This document shows positions 44,693-57,485 of a stretch of 64,000 bases of DNA, one piece after another; the first letter of the stretch is position 1; each line of letters begins with the position of its first letter. The stretch covers positions 310,001 to 374,000 of the forward strand of contig JABSSW010000013.1 of NCBI GenBank assembly GCA_018902385.1, given 5' to 3'. The translations under genes were made by a program, and so were the position numbers. Below the pieces are notes generated by a model. That model searched no databases. It was not told the DNA's origin and saw only the letters and a program-made list of their open reading frames with translations. This DNA comes from Physcia stellaris (lineage: Eukaryota > Ascomycota > Lecanoromycetes > Caliciales > Physciaceae).

Positions 44693-46946
44693 ATGAATAT
44701 GTCAGTTCAATCGCTGCTAGGCAGCAGCAATCTCGTCGCCATTGGAATTGGTGCCGGAGATGTCGCCACCCTCTTTACTCTTGGTCGGAGAATAGGAAAT
44801 TGGCTTACTGCTCCACTCGGGGATGCTGAATTGCTCGCACTGCTTGAAGAAGACGAATTCGATATCTTGCAACGTCGAGGAATAATTGACATGGCCCGAT
44901 TTCAGTCACGATGGAACTCGTCCTTGAAGCTCCTAGAGAATGGCAATCTAAAACACTTTGAGGGCGAGGCGGTAGAGGCACTATTGAGGAAATCCTCCCG
45001 ATTTACTGCCATTATGATGTGCATTGTCGCAGCCCTTGATGAATTCGCTTCGGCTTCGACTGTACGTGCTGTATGTAAAGGCCTGCTTAGGCGCCTACTC
45101 TCAAGTCGGCAAGGGCCTGAGATGACCGAAGAAGTGCTTAGTTCTCATTTGGGGGTAAGGATCAATGGATGGCGATCTGCTGCTGCTGTAAGAAGTAGGC
45201 TACTCATTTTTCGTATATCGTTATATTCACAACAGTACACAGGTCCGAGGCATGAATGTCGACTGTCGGAAGTTGCATGACGGCTTGCTCAAGGATGATG
45301 TAGTGGTTACAGGCTTCATGCCTCAAGACGATAGTCATGAGGTTGCCGATTTCCTCTATTGGCTTCTAGCCGAGAAGGATCAAGTCCGGTATACGTCCTC
45401 GTCAGATGTCGCAGGCATAGCGTATTGTCTTTGCCATCTCAGCTTTGAAATCCTGACTGTTGAAAACTTTGGCCACAGCCCAGCTTCGGGCACAGGATGC
45501 CGCTTGGTATATAACAAAGCACCCCTCTTCACTGGTCGAGAAACGGGCTCTTCAGATTCACGGCGAAATGAAAGTCGCCGTGGGCTCTCAACCACTATAT
45601 CCCTTACGCAGCCGGAAGAGACCTTTTCGACATTCCCAATTAGCCGAGAACTTGCCACCACATGCCGTATGGCATGGGAAGAAGGGGCTAAGGCAGGTGA
45701 ATCTGTCCATCTTGGTCCAGGGGAGCCTGGGCAGACCGGATTTACAGATTACGATCTCTCTATGCGCTTTTCCAACCATGGCACGCCGGTTCCAGAACAG
45801 CGCAGGACAGACACTAAAATATCCCGGCTTGCTTCCAATCTAGCGGTGTTCAACAGCCAAGAGGTCCATGAAGGCTTAGGACAAGTCGTAGGAAGACTTT
45901 CGTCAGAGGTCTTGCTTCTTGTCGTGGATATTGTCAGAGCTAGTGATGAAAGTAAGGTTAAGGCTTTATTGAGCGACGAAGCGACTTTAGAAGCTTTCAC
46001 ATCCTGCCAGGCTTTCTTCATGGGCTATTACTACAGGATATTTTCCGAGATTGTCGACATTTCCTTGTTAGAAATCAAGACCGTGTCAGGATGCTGGGGC
46101 TACAATTCTGCGTCATTCCTGCGCAGAATGGAAGGTTTCTTCCAAGGCGCCAACTCCTACTATACCGGCCCCGACAGGAAAGATGTCTTCCTAGCGTCCC
46201 GCACACGCGTTCTCTCCATCTTGGCCAACCTTTACACGAACATTGACCTTGAGCTTCCCATGAGCCCCCTTGGCACCCGGCCCAGTCATAAGGAGCTATG
46301 CGTGGGTATCGTTGGAAAAAGAATCATACTGACAAAGAGTTTGATACATGCATGCAAAACCACCACCGAAATAGCTCAATTCGTACTCCTGGACTCTGAT
46401 TCCGGCAGTATCCCTCGGACTGTCAATGGACTTGTCTTCACCGGAATCCCAAGTCCGTTTCCAACATGGGAAGGCGAGTCCCCAAAGGTATGCGACAGTA
46501 TCATTCCTACGGGTCCACGGGAGGACTGCACGCGCCACATTGAGGCAGACTGGGATGGCGTACCCGAACGTCTTCTCCTCTGCATTCGCTACAAGGGCCG
46601 GAGACTGGGCTCCCTGAACCCCGGTCACGCTGACCTCAATTTCTGGAACGCTACCATAGCGTCGCAGAGTGAACCAAGACCAAGGGCGTTCTCGGGGCAC
46701 GAATGTGAGCTCGACGACTTTGTGATCAGCTCGCGGCTCGTGACGCCGGGCCGGCATCAACCACAGATACCGGTTGTTGTGCACTCGAAGTCAGCGCCGA
46801 CCCTACGCTACGCAGCTGCAGCTTGGTATTCCGAGGCATGTGATGTTGTGATGGCGAATCAATGCCTGTGGGAAGCCATGGAGTATTGGCAGGGCCAGAA
46901 CGGTGTTCGTCGTCTTGGCTCGACATCCGTAGCTCTCATAGGGTGA
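44693..46946 (+). CDS. Unknown fungal protein, 732 residues
   Basis: Two exons (44693-45187, 45243-46946; 55-nt intron with in-phase junction) give 732 residues. GTG-initiated frame extends to 44681, but ATG 44693 (MNMSVQSLLGSSNL) is the natural start. The N-terminal part (VAIGIGAGDVATLFTLGRRIGNWL, then AELLALLEEDEFDILQRRGIID) is hydrophobic with Gly/Ala and alternates with helical segments. Later blocks include FLYWLLAEKDQVRYTSSSDVAGIAYCL and WGYNSASFLRRMEGFFQGANSYY. No catalytic motif, zinc finger or clear transmembrane helix beyond the N-terminal hydrophobic stretch is evident. It resembles the lineage-specific uncharacterised proteins common in filamentous ascomycetes. It needs no frame correction. 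Confidence 0.85.
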
Positions 46947-47929
46947 CTGGCAGTAACCAGAGGTGAATCATGCGGATGCGAAAAGCTATCTGACATGTAT
47001 CTGAATGTTTAGATACTCATCGTTAATGTAAAGGTTTCAAAACTAATCAAAGATCACGATGGTCGATGTCAGTACTCGCAGGTTTATTCAGAGGCTCAAA
47101 TTGGACATCTGATACCTCTACCTGTCAAGAGAGAAGGGAAAGGAAAAGGGAAGGGAAACGGAAAGGATAAGAGAAAGGAGGGATTTGAGAGGCAGCTGGC
47201 TTCGAATCGCCATGAAGAATAGCTCGCCTGCTGCTACATTGGATCAGATATCTTCTCTCCACATCTAAACAGCTCGCACGTGTCTCTACTTGGACCCCTT
47301 TTCTTCGGTAGGGGTCATTCATACTCCACTTGCCCTAAACAAAACCGAGCACGGGAATCGAGGTGAACACCTAATTGCCCGACCTGGGAACAAGACCTGT
47401 TCAATATTCATAGCACATACAGTTATCTATAGCCGCAAAACGAGCTATCGTGGCTTCATAGCTATCCACTTTCCCACGGCACTCGTTTTCTGGCCAGCGG
47501 TAGTGGGCCAGAGTTCGAAGATATACCTACATTCCGCACGTAAGTTATCCTGGCAGTCAAAAGCCTGGTAGGTGCGTCTTGCACGGGGAGGACAGCCTGC
47601 ATCTAAGTCTTTCATCATGGGGACGACTTAATTGATGCAGCCTTTTTTCAATCGGCTGAAGGTTTGCGTGCTTCACAGACGGAGTGACGGGGACCGTTGG
47701 AGGACAAGGGTTAGGGCCAAGCTTTGGTCTTGGCAGTCTCGCTGTCACGAATTCGCCACTTCCGATTCCTCGGAAGTCTCCTTCACGCGATGGAAATCGC
47801 GCCTCGCTTGGACAAAAGGACCGAGGGTGAGTCAGTAGAGGGAGGACTTTGGACGTCTGCTGTGCTTCTAATAGTCAATCATCGAGCAACCCAGTGAGAC
47901 GATTGCATCGCTGCTCGCAAATAAAAAGA
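46947..47929. other. Intergenic region upstream of NAR1
   Basis: About 1 kb without a supported gene. A TGAGTCA motif lies at about 47829, 100 bp upstream of the NAR1 start. A GGAAAGGGAA-type purine tract is at about 47130-47175. Confidence 0.45.
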
Positions 47930-49774
47930 ATGAGCGCGATACTATCAGCCGACGATCTCAACGATTTCATTTCCCCAGGAGTAGCATGCATTAAACCTGT
48001 TGAGACCCTTCCACTTCAAGAACCTCAAAAGCAAGACGTATGTCATAGCCCATGCTATGCTCGTACCCAAGCTGATATTGGTAGAATGCGTATGAAGTCA
48101 CGACGGAGGACAAGCTTGCCGCTGACAGCCATGCTCCCGCCCAGATCTCCCTGACTGATTGTCTAGCCTGCTCAGGATGCGTCACCTCAGCAGAAGCCGT
48201 ATTGGTATCTTTACAATCGCATGCAGAAGTCTTGAACACTTTAGATGCGTACCCGGCGATTGAGCCCTCGAGGCTTCAAAGACAATATGTCGACGGTTCG
48301 ACGCAGACTCTGGACGAAGGCGTTGGAGATGTCGAGAGTGAAGGCAAGCTCTTTGTGGCAAGTGTAAGCCCACAAGTAAGAGCAAGCATAGCGGCTACCT
48401 ACGACGTCTCCGAGATTGAAGCTGGCCATATGATAGATCATCTCCTAAGTGGCCCCAATGGCTTAGCATCAGGAGGGAAAAATGGGAACAGCTTCACATG
48501 GGTAGTCGACACCAACGCCATGCGGGAAGCAGCTCTCCTCCTCGGCGCAGACGAGGTCCTCGCCTCCCTCCCTCAGCCTCCGCGCAACGAACGCTCCACC
48601 TCACAACCCACCCCCTCCACCCCTCTAAAGACCCCAATCCTCACCTCCGCCTGCCCCGGTTGGATCTGCTACGCCGAAAAAACCCACCCCCACGTCCTCC
48701 CTCACCTCTCACGTCTCAAATCCCCGCAAGCCCTAACAGGAACCCTCCTCAAAACCGTTCTCAGCCGGCACCTCCATATCCGCCCCGATCAAATCTGGCA
48801 CGTAGCCATCATGCCCTGCTTTGACAAGAAGCTCGAAGCCTCCCGCGAGGAACTGACGGATATATACTGGCGACCCTCCTCATACTCAATACCACCCTCC
48901 GCGCACGCGCCCGTCCGGGATACAGACTGCGTAATCACAGCCCGGGAACTACTCATGCTAGCAGACACGCGGGGAATCTCATTCCCCTCTCTCCCACGCA
49001 CCCCCTTCCCAACCGACCTCCATTCCCAGACCGCACACTCGCCTCCTTCCTCTTCCCACCCCACTCCCCCTCAAAGCGCCATCCCCACGCCCAAACCCCT
49101 CATCCGGTACCTCAGGCGGCTACCTATCCCACATCCTCGCCACGCACCTCTCCCTCCACCCCTCCTCCACCCTAACCAGCGCCCGCGGCCGCAACGCCGA
49201 CGTCACGGACTACACCATCACCTCCGCCGACGGCGCCCCCCTCTTCCGCGCAGCGCGCTACTACGGCTTCCGCAACATCCAGAACCTAGTGCGCAAGCTG
49301 CGGCCCGCGCGAAGCCGTATGCCCGGCGCGAGAGCGGTGCCCGTGAAAGAGAAAGAGAAGGGGGGGCTGGAGTACGCGTATGTGGAGGTGATGGCCTGTC
49401 CGGGCGGGTGCACGAATGGCGGGGGCCAGATCAAGGGCGCGGATGTGAGCGGGGTAGTGGGACAGAAGGAGTGGCTCGCGAGGGTGGACGAGGCGTATTT
49501 CTCCTCTGCTTCTGGGGGCGAGGGAGAGGATGCGGAATGGGATGGGAATGCAGGGGATAGACGAACTGATGACGACAGCGAAGTAATAAACGGCATCTCC
49601 ACCCGCCGCATCCGCACAGTCCTGGATCACTGGTCCTCGAGCACGGGGATCCCGCTTGAGAAATTGGCGTATACGAGCTATAGGATGGTGGAGAGCGATG
49701 TTGGCAAGGTTGATAGAGGTGGGGGTCAGGAGAGGGTTGCTGAGCTTGCGGGGAGGATTGGTGGGGGGTGGTGA
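47930..49774 (+). CDS. NAR1: Cytosolic Fe-S cluster assembly factor NAR1 (hydrogenase-like)
   Basis: Two exons (47930-48037, 48085-49774). [25 protein letters not shown] is the usual Nar1 start with the first Fe-S cysteine, and [16 protein letters not shown] supplies the CxxCxxC of the N-terminal cluster. The hydrogenase-like core follows: [67 protein letters not shown] and [18 protein letters not shown]. Nar1 works in the CIA machinery delivering Fe-S clusters to cytosolic and nuclear proteins. Two single-base deficits at C runs (49024-49028 and 49096-49099) break the frame before the SGGYLSHI block. Restoring them gives 599 residues and exact closure. It converges on TBCE. Confidence 0.95.
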
Positions 49775-50298
49775 TCGCGGGGGCGGGGGCGGTTAAGCGG
49801 GTGGTTGATGGCGGGCTGCGGATTGCTGGGGGTGGTGATTGTTGGGGGGACGATTCAAGGGTGCTACTACGAACTTTTAAAAGGGGCGATTACCTCTACG
49901 ACGCTCAAAGCCTAAAGGAACCCGCGATATTGGGGGCCTTTACGATAGATGAGAATACGAGCCACGAGAAGCATACGTATAGATTCGAAATATAAGGTTG
50001 ATAGATAAATCCCCAAGACCCGGAAATCTTGGCGTTTGAGATCAATGGGGGAGGTAGAGTGCATTTTTTGAATGAAGGACTTGGAAAAGAAGGATAGGAG
50101 AATGAGGATGAGGACGGGACTGGGATGGGATGCATCGTGGATGTTTGTTGGGTGGTTGAATAGGAGATAGTAGTATAGCATAAGTACCATACTGAAGTAA
50201 AATGCCCCTATTTCTTCCCTCGCCTTTCCTATCCACAAACCGGACCCGACGAAGACGAACCACGGACATTCGAAATCTGCCTCTTGACTCAACCCACC
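49775..50298. other. Convergent 3' region of NAR1 and TBCE
   Basis: About 520 bp, no gene. The short minus-strand frames here look like 3' UTR readings. Confidence 0.5.
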
Positions 50299-52746
50299 TC
50301 ATCGCAACTCAACCCTCACCCTCGCCTCCGCGCCCTCGATCCAGAACCCCACATTTTTCGTCCCGTCCAGAAGTTCGATCTCGCGGCGGGCCCACTTCGA
50401 GGGGTCTCTGTCGGGTAGGATCTATAAATTAATTAAGTTAGCACTTGCTTCCATCCATAATTTCATTCTCTAGAGAATCGCCGAGCTATCATATATATCC
50501 TCATGCAGTCATCTCTGCTATTCATAGACGAGCATGCCCGAGAGCTGCAAAAAAAAAAAAAGGGACCTTACCTCCTCATCGCTAACCCCCCAATCATCGT
50601 CATCATCCAGCCCGGGGACAGGATCCCACTCGTCGGTCTCCCATACCAGTCTCAAGCCCATGGGTCGCAGACCGAACATTTTGCCGACGAGCCCTTTGAG
50701 TTTGTAGATGCCTACTGTCCGTGGCAGCTCCCGCTGGATCTCTTTGACAGATGAATTTGTATCAAGGGTTGCTGGTAAGGTGGAGGGGGGGAGGTAGAAT
50801 GTGAATTTCGTGAGGCGCGCTGCTAGGGTTCTGGGGGGATCGATATCAGCTTTTCTTATGTGGCGTGGATGAGGGCGGGGAGTGGGCAAGCTGGGATGAA
50901 GGCTCACCCTGGTTTCGGCTCGTCTGATACTGGGGTCTCTCGCTTGATGGCTGGAGCGCCGTGGGTGTCGCAGAGCTCGGCATAGCGTGGGTGGCGTCTT
51001 AGAGTCACGGTTTCTTTGTCTTCTGTGGACGTGGTACAGTCAGTTTTTAGCTAATCAGGGGTGTGTGGATTGATATTGGCAGGACGTTTATTTCTGACGC
51101 TGAGAAGCATGAGATATTACAAGGGCTTACCAGGGACTGAAGAGAGCTCCGCTCCGATAGCGGAGAGGTAGTACAGCTCTGCATTCGTACGCTCCTGCGG
51201 ACTGATTCTTGAATGATTTAGAGATGTAAGAGTCTTGATCCGAGCGATTGTGTGCAGGTCAGAAGCTGGAAGGCCGTGCAGCGGGGTGTGTGCTGTCAGG
51301 AGCGTTGTGAGCCGAGGAAAATGACCTGGGATGGGGAGTAGGGAGTCGAAATCGGGTCTGTCGATGTCTTAGAAGTCGCATCTCTCTAACCTTTGAAAGG
51401 CTAAAAGCTGATGGAGACACTCACAAAAGCGTCGACGAAAGGTCTAGAGTAGTGACCGATAAAAGCACTTCATTACTTGTGAGACTGGTAATGGGATTGG
51501 AGCGGAGTGATAGAGACTCAAGTGATGGGAAGCTGGTAGAAAGGTCAGGCAGTCCAGCGAGACTGGTGTATTGGTTGGAAGCTAGGTTAAGAGACTTGAG
51601 GGAGCTAATAGTCATGCGCGCAAACGGCGTTGACAAATTATTGGATGCCAGAGACAATGAGGTCAATCCAGAATATTTTATCAGAGACGCAATCTAAAGA
51701 ATGAACGTCAAACTCTCGCAGTCCTTTCGAAGCCAACTCGCTTGTCCAAGGATGTTCTAAGAAATGATGCACATACCTCTTTCTGAGTAAGGAATACTTC
51801 ATCCAGATATAGTTCTCTGACTACTTTATGGATGTTCAACCAGGCATCTGCGTGTTCAAGTGTTTCAACGCGAAATCGATTTCCACTTTACGATATTACA
51901 GTCAGCGAATGTGTTCACGGGCTGATGACTATGGCTTGCCTTAGGTTCAGTACCTTCAGCGACTTGAGAGCACTGACGATTGCCTTGACGTCGCGAAAGT
52001 CCTCAATTAGATTTCTGCTCAGATCAAGTTCTTGAATCCTCAGGTCTGATGATGCATTTTGTATTAGCTTGTAAGTCGTGACACAAATAGCGCATAGTCC
52101 GCGCGAGATGATCCTGTAGGTAGTTTGACAACGATCCGTACCTTGTTCTTCGAGTTCTCTCAAGGCATGTTTCCAGTTTTCATCATTGAAACCAGATATC
52201 TGTAGTACTGTAGGTTCTGGTGATGTCTGATCTCGTTCTTGTAGGTAAATTTGGTTTCCTCGTGACAAAATGCCACGAATACAGAGTCCGTCCAGTATTA
52301 CCACACGTAGATCATGCAGGCTAGCAAGCTGCTGGTTGATCTTCTCAAAGCCTACCTCTTCAACGGTTTTACCACTGATCCTAATGGCTTCTTTGCTACT
52401 CAATCCTTCTGTAGCGGATGATGCGTATTTCTTCCGCAAAGCATCCAGGAAGCCATAGCTTTCGTCGCTCTGTCTGGTTGGTCTAATGAAGCTTCCAGCT
52501 GTTGGATTCGGATTCTGACCTGGCCGGCTTGGATGAGCTAGGAGCTCATCGAACCTGGTGCTATGGCTGCATACAGTCGAAATATTTTACACCATTATGG
52601 CTGCCATCGTGCTTGCCTCGTTCGGGATCATCCCATTCTACACCCAGCCATTGGCCTTTGGTGCCATGCACTTGGCCAATATACCTCACAGTGCATGGTG
52701 CACCTGAATATGAGAGACGCTGGCCAGGAGAGAAGTCAGCTGCCAT
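50299..52746 (-). CDS. TBCE: Tubulin-folding cofactor E (Pac2/Alp21)
   Basis: Nine exons (52746-52575, 52519-52142, 52045-51940, 51885-51777, 51693-51425, 51357-51131, 51022-50908, 50830-50572, 50421-50299) give 585 residues, exactly in phase. An N-terminal CAP-Gly domain (GTKGQWLGVEWDDPERGKHDGSHNG) is followed by leucine-rich repeats (RIQELDLSRNLIEDF, SLKVLNLSGNRF, SLSLASNNLSTPF, SLESLSLRSNPI). Next come the TBCE signature LNHSRISPQERTNAELYYLS and a C-terminal ubiquitin-like domain (FTFYLPPSTLPATL to IELLDGTKNVGFWI). The cofactor binds alpha-tubulin during heterodimer assembly. The third intron begins with GC instead of GT. A run of 13 A (plus strand 50549-50561) lies just inside the last intron. 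Confidence 0.94.
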
Positions 52747-53025
52747 TGAAGCGCTGTCTTAAGCGATGAGGAGTGAGAAATGGAAAGCAGATCAATTTTG
52801 GGGTCCATCGTCGAATAGCCGAGGTACACGCGCGTTAACGGGATTTTTGGGATATAAAGTAAACAGTAAACATAAGGATCGCATCTGTCTCTTGCTTCGA
52901 AGAAAAACAACATCTGGACCTGATCAGTGAAAGCGCAACAACATTGTGCTAAGTGTCAACATGAGCGCTATGAGATATTTATCCAGCGCTTGATATAATG
53001 CACCTTACCGAAGCTCGCCCCTGCT

Positions 53026-54353
53026 TCAAACAACTACTTGAGCTTTAGATATGACCGTACTCGTACTACCGGCTACCTTCTTCAGAGATGGAAAGACGAC
53101 AACTTGTACCGCTCGTCCTCTTCCACCCTGAGCTTGCGACACATCCTCCATAGTTTCACTCTCAAATATCGAGTTTACCTGATCCGACCCAAGGACATAC
53201 GTAGCCTGCTGTTTGGCAAGCTCGACCGATAAGTCCGCAGCAGTGTCCACGATCATCTGTAAGTTTTTCGTTTGTGAATTAGATGCACCGAGACCACCCG
53301 CAAACTCAGATGTCATGGTCTCAATCCTTGTGGTCACTTCTTGCACCGAAGAAGCTTTCTCTCTTCCGAAATTCGGCATCAATTGCAACAATCCTACAGT
53401 CAGAGCTCTCCACTCACTGGCTTTGTCGGGCGAAGCTATACGTATGTCAGCAGCCATTCATTCTTCAGGCAAAAATGTACGCACCGTATCTGCTGAAGGC
53501 TTGCTTTAGTTCGTTGAATGGTATGTTGGCAAAAAATTCGCTAGCCATGAAGGCTTCTGTGATGTTCCCCATCACAACAGCTCTGATAACATGATACTTC
53601 ATCTGAGGATCTTGAAGGAGCCTGTCAAAACTCGGTGCCACCGTTCTAAGCAGCCCTAAAGCTCGAGAAGACGTTGGACTAGTAAAGGTTTGGCCTTTGA
53701 AGTATGTCATCACCCAGTCATTGATATTCTGGGACAACGCTGTAAAGCGTGTGCAAACTTGTCGATCATCAATGTCCGATCCTCCACGGCCTTGTTTCAA
53801 TAAAGCTGCTTGCAATTCTCGGATTTTATTATCACGTTTTTTCACGTCGCTTTCCAAATTATCCAGACCAACAGTGGAAGGGGGATCGAGGGGTGTCTTT
53901 GACTCATATGAAGGCTCATACTCGCCGCGTTTGGGTGATTTGCCTGCATAATGCTGTCAGATATACCTTTAGCACAAGTCTTTGGGTGTCCCTACGCTTC
54001 TTTCGAAAAATCATGAACCCTATAGCCGCTAGTGCTAAAGCAAGGAGGACTGCCAGCACAGCAATACCTGCTATGAAGCCTGTATTTGAACCTTTCGGGG
54101 TGACATGTGGTGTTTGAGTCGATGAAATTACTGACGCAGTGTTCGAAGAAGCCGCAGAAGAATCTGACCCAGCTGAAGTGGAGCTCAAGAGTGAGCTCGA
54201 TTGAGCTTGACTCGAAGCCACTGATGCAGCAGCTGGAATTCGTGTCGTCGGTGTCTGCCCTGCTACTACTGGAGTTGTTGACCTGCCGTCATCACCTGCT
54301 GCAGGCCCTTTTGACGTAGATTCTCCTGTTCCAGCCGTAGGAGGCTTGCTCAT
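53026..54353 (-). CDS. Single-pass membrane protein with Ser/Thr-rich extracellular part, unknown
   Basis: Three exons (54353-53996, 53943-53485, 53435-53026; introns 52 and 49 nt) give 408 residues. The first ~90 residues are Ser/Thr/Ala/Pro-rich without cysteines. A strong transmembrane helix follows (FIAGIAVLAVLLALALAAIGFMIF) and then a basic stop-transfer RKKR. The cytoplasmic part has a short coiled coil (LESDVKKRDNKIRELQAALLKQG) and a helical domain (FTALSQNINDWVMTYFKGQTF, LLRTVAPSFDRLLQDPQMKYHVIRAVV). I do not recognise this domain as a named family, though membrane-anchored proteins of this layout are common in Leotiomycetes and relatives. No signal peptide is evident at the chosen ATG, so a missing upstream exon or a reverse-type anchor is possible. 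Confidence 0.78.
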
Positions 54354-55119
54354 CCTGGAGGTGTTGTGGACGATCGAGGAGCAACTTTAAGTCAGGCTCT
54401 TTACCTGGAGTAGATATATTATGATTTCAAATTCTTCACTCTCCTTTCTCCCCCAGAATTGAGAAATTGAAAGGGCGATTAATGCTAATTCCGTCCTTGA
54501 ATGGATGGTCAGCAAATGACGAGATGCAATTGGTGACTCTAATGCGCACTTATTTTGCGGTGGACAAATATTCTTCGCTGGATGCATCCAGGTGATGTGA
54601 CTGCGCGTTCAATCTACATCCTTCTAATTTCTTAGTGTGAGGCTGAGGCTCTTTGTGATTTATCGCGTCGGGACTCGCTTGCTATTCTTGTACAGCCCGT
54701 CGACAGCCATGGCTGCCATGCTGGCCATGCACGCTTCCACCGTTGGAAGTATTATTGGGACCCGGCCAATCAACCCATGCCAGCAGACGCCAAGAGAAAT
54801 GGTTTAAGAAGCTCGATGGCGTCGAGATAATCTCTCTTGCAGGGCACAGGCATGGAATTGAAAAGTGTGCGTGCGGTGAAGTGAGGTGCATTTAGTGCCG
54901 TGTCTCAGGATCACACTTGACCATAACGGGACTGAAACAGCTTGCCGCCAGAAGAGCATAAAGAAACTTCAACAACTCCGCCGCAATTTGCTTGGGATCG
55001 GCGGAGGATTCGCTTGGCAGCCTTGTGCTGGCACTAGTCGCCGGATCCCGAGAACGAGAGCTGTTGGCGATTGACGTGCGTTGAAGATATACGAAGGCCT
55101 TTGAGGTCAAGGTTAGGAG
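54354..55119. promoter_or_regulatory. Divergent promoter region of the membrane protein and the Hsp70-like gene
   Basis: About 770 bp between two divergent starts. No heat-shock element array or other clear site was recognised. Confidence 0.4.
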
Positions 55120-57052
55120 ATGGGGGAATTCCATCGAATCGTTGTTGGTATAGATTTTGGGACGACTTATACTGCAGTTGGCTGGGCAGACACCTCAAAT
55201 CCAACCCAAGTAGAAATCATCAAGAATTGGCCGACTGCTGGTCAGCTCGTAGGCGCTCAAGCTCCGAGTGAAATCGCGTACGATGAGGAAAATCCGCAAG
55301 AATATTCCTGGGGTTATAATATAAGCCCGCGAGCGAAAAAGGTGAGCTGTGAAGTATACAACATTTCCGGACATGATTGATGAAGCGTAGGTAAAATGGT
55401 TCAAATTAGGTCTCGAAGTCGAGCAAGAAGTGCTCAAGCTTCCTCCTGGATTGACCGCTGCCGATGTGGTTCACGACTATCTGGCTGGAATATACAAGCA
55501 CATCATGACAACCCTATACAGGAGATTCGACCAAGGAGTAATGCAGATGACAACCATAGATTTCGTCCTGACCGTCCCTGCAATCTGGTCTGACGGCGCA
55601 AAGAAAAAGACTGGTATGAAAAATCCATAAATGATTCTGCATCAGCAAACTGATGCTGATTCCAGTCTAGAGGATGCAGCAATAAGCGCAGGACTGGGCA
55701 ATGAACACAACCTGCAACTACTCTCTGAGCCAGAAAGCGCTGCTATATACACCTTAAGAACCCTCGAGAACAGCACCTCGTACGCCCAAATCAAAGTCCA
55801 CGACCGGATCATCGTCTGCGACGCCGGTGGCGGAACCGTAGATCTGATATCCTACGACATCCAATCCATCCATCCCAATCTCAGTGTAGCCGAATGCGCC
55901 GCCGGAACAGGCGACTTCTGCGGATCAACGTTCATAGACCGCGAATTCGAAAAGCTGTTCACGAACCGCATGGGCCATCACTACAACAACGTCTCCCTCG
56001 TCAACCGGCAGCAAACGGTCAAGAACTTCGAAACGACCAAAACCGCCTTCAGGGACGACCCCAGCCAAAAAACCTTCTACGTCAACGTTCCCACCGTCGG
56101 CACGCTGGAAGACGCAGGCGTCTACGGCGGCAACTTCGAGATCACCCGCGAGGAAATGCGCGGTCTCTTCGACCCCATCGTCGACCAAATCATCCAGCTC
56201 ATCGGCGTGCAAGTGCAGACGATATCGCAAGGCCAAGGCCCCGTGCGCGTCAACGCCATCCTCCTCGTTGGCGGCTTCGGGGAGTCCGAGTACCTGTACC
56301 AGCGCGTGCAAGCGTGGGCAAGCCAGATGCAAATCCAAGTGATCCAGCCGCGAGAAGCTGCCACCGCGATTGTACGAGGGGCAGTGATGAAGGGCTTGGA
56401 GCCCAAGGACGGGCCGAAAACGCAGATCGTGCGGAGGGCGAGGAGGAGCTATGGCGTCCCGGTCGACCATCCGTTCATAGAAGGGAAGCACCACGAGCAG
56501 GACGCCATGTACCAAGCGCAGACGGGCCAGAAGCTGGCGAGGAACCAGATCAGTTGGTTTATCCGGAAGGGTCAGGTCATGGCTGATGATCAGATGTTCA
56601 GTAAGTCCCCTCCTCCCCTATCAAGATCTTCTCCCTCCCTCTCTTTCTTTCCTTACCATCTTATTCCCAATCCCCTCTCCCTCTCCCTCCCACCCCTCCT
56701 CACCTCTACCCCCGGCACACCACAGCAACACTAACCCTCCCCCTTCCCCACCCCACAGACCACCTCTTCCACCGCCCCTTCCGCACCCTCACAACCTGGC
56801 GCGACACCCTCGTCGTCTGCGACTCGGACCCGCCCCCGCGCGCATGCAGCCCCCGTGCAGAAACTCTGCGCCATCACCTCGGATCTAACGCACCTCAAAA
56901 AGGCAGCCGGCTTCAAGCGCAAATGGAGGGGCTTGAAGCCGTATTATGTGGCGGAGTATGAGATCGAGATGGGGGTTAGGGATGCGATGTTGGTTTTTGG
57001 ACTGAGGTATAGGGAGCAGCGGTTTGGGGTTGCTAGGGTTGAGTTTGAGTAG
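55120..57052 (+). CDS. Hsp70-like actin-fold ATPase (divergent, HSPA12-type)
   Basis: Four exons (55120-55341, 55391-55613, 55671-56600, 56759-57052). The actin/Hsp70 phosphate loops are plain: IVVGIDFGTTYTAVGWA (phosphate 1), IIVCDAGGGTVDLISYDI (phosphate 2) and AILLVGGFGESEYL (adenosine motif); the connecting LSEPESAAIYTL is also Hsp70-like. A substrate-binding domain of classical Hsp70 is absent. The C-terminal part (TSDLTHLKKAAGF, YYVAEYEIEMGV, LVFGLRYREQRFGVARVEFE) is the extension seen in fungal HSPA12-like proteins. Function is unknown in fungi; these are large multigene families. Two deficits in CCCCC runs at 56833-56837 and 56850-56854 break the frame. With them restored the protein is 556 residues and closes exactly. 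Confidence 0.88.
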
Positions 57053-57485
57053 GGGGAGGTGTTGTTTTGGGGAGATGGAATTTTTGAAAAGGTGGGGAGA
57101 GGATGTAATTTATAGGTCTTTATATCTCTTTATGCATAATAGATTCTTAGAAGTGGTAATCTCCCACAGTGCCTGACTTGAGGGAATTGAGTGGACGCTG
57201 AAATAACTGACTTGGAGGCATGAAAACAACGAGTGGAAAAAACAACAATGTAGATAGTTGGCAGGCTTGGTAGCCACTGAATCGTATAGACAAAGTTATC
57301 CATCATATCAAAGGGGGTAATCTATAAACAAAAAGGCCCCGGAGAAAGAGAATATGTAAGGCACGAGAAGTATATATAAAGACCATCACATCATCCAATC
57401 CCCCTAAAAACACCATGCCCACGCCCATCGCTACACATCCCCCTCCCCCCACCTCAACCACACCCACACCCCATCCCAAACTCAA
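57053..57485. other. Convergent 3' region of the Hsp70-like and Cys-rich genes
   Basis: About 430 bp of 3' UTR-like sequence. No gene is seen. Confidence 0.5.

Noticed and set aside
55925-56515. 196-codon minus-strand frame
   Set aside because: Antisense to the ATPase domain of the Hsp70-like gene; no family similarity.
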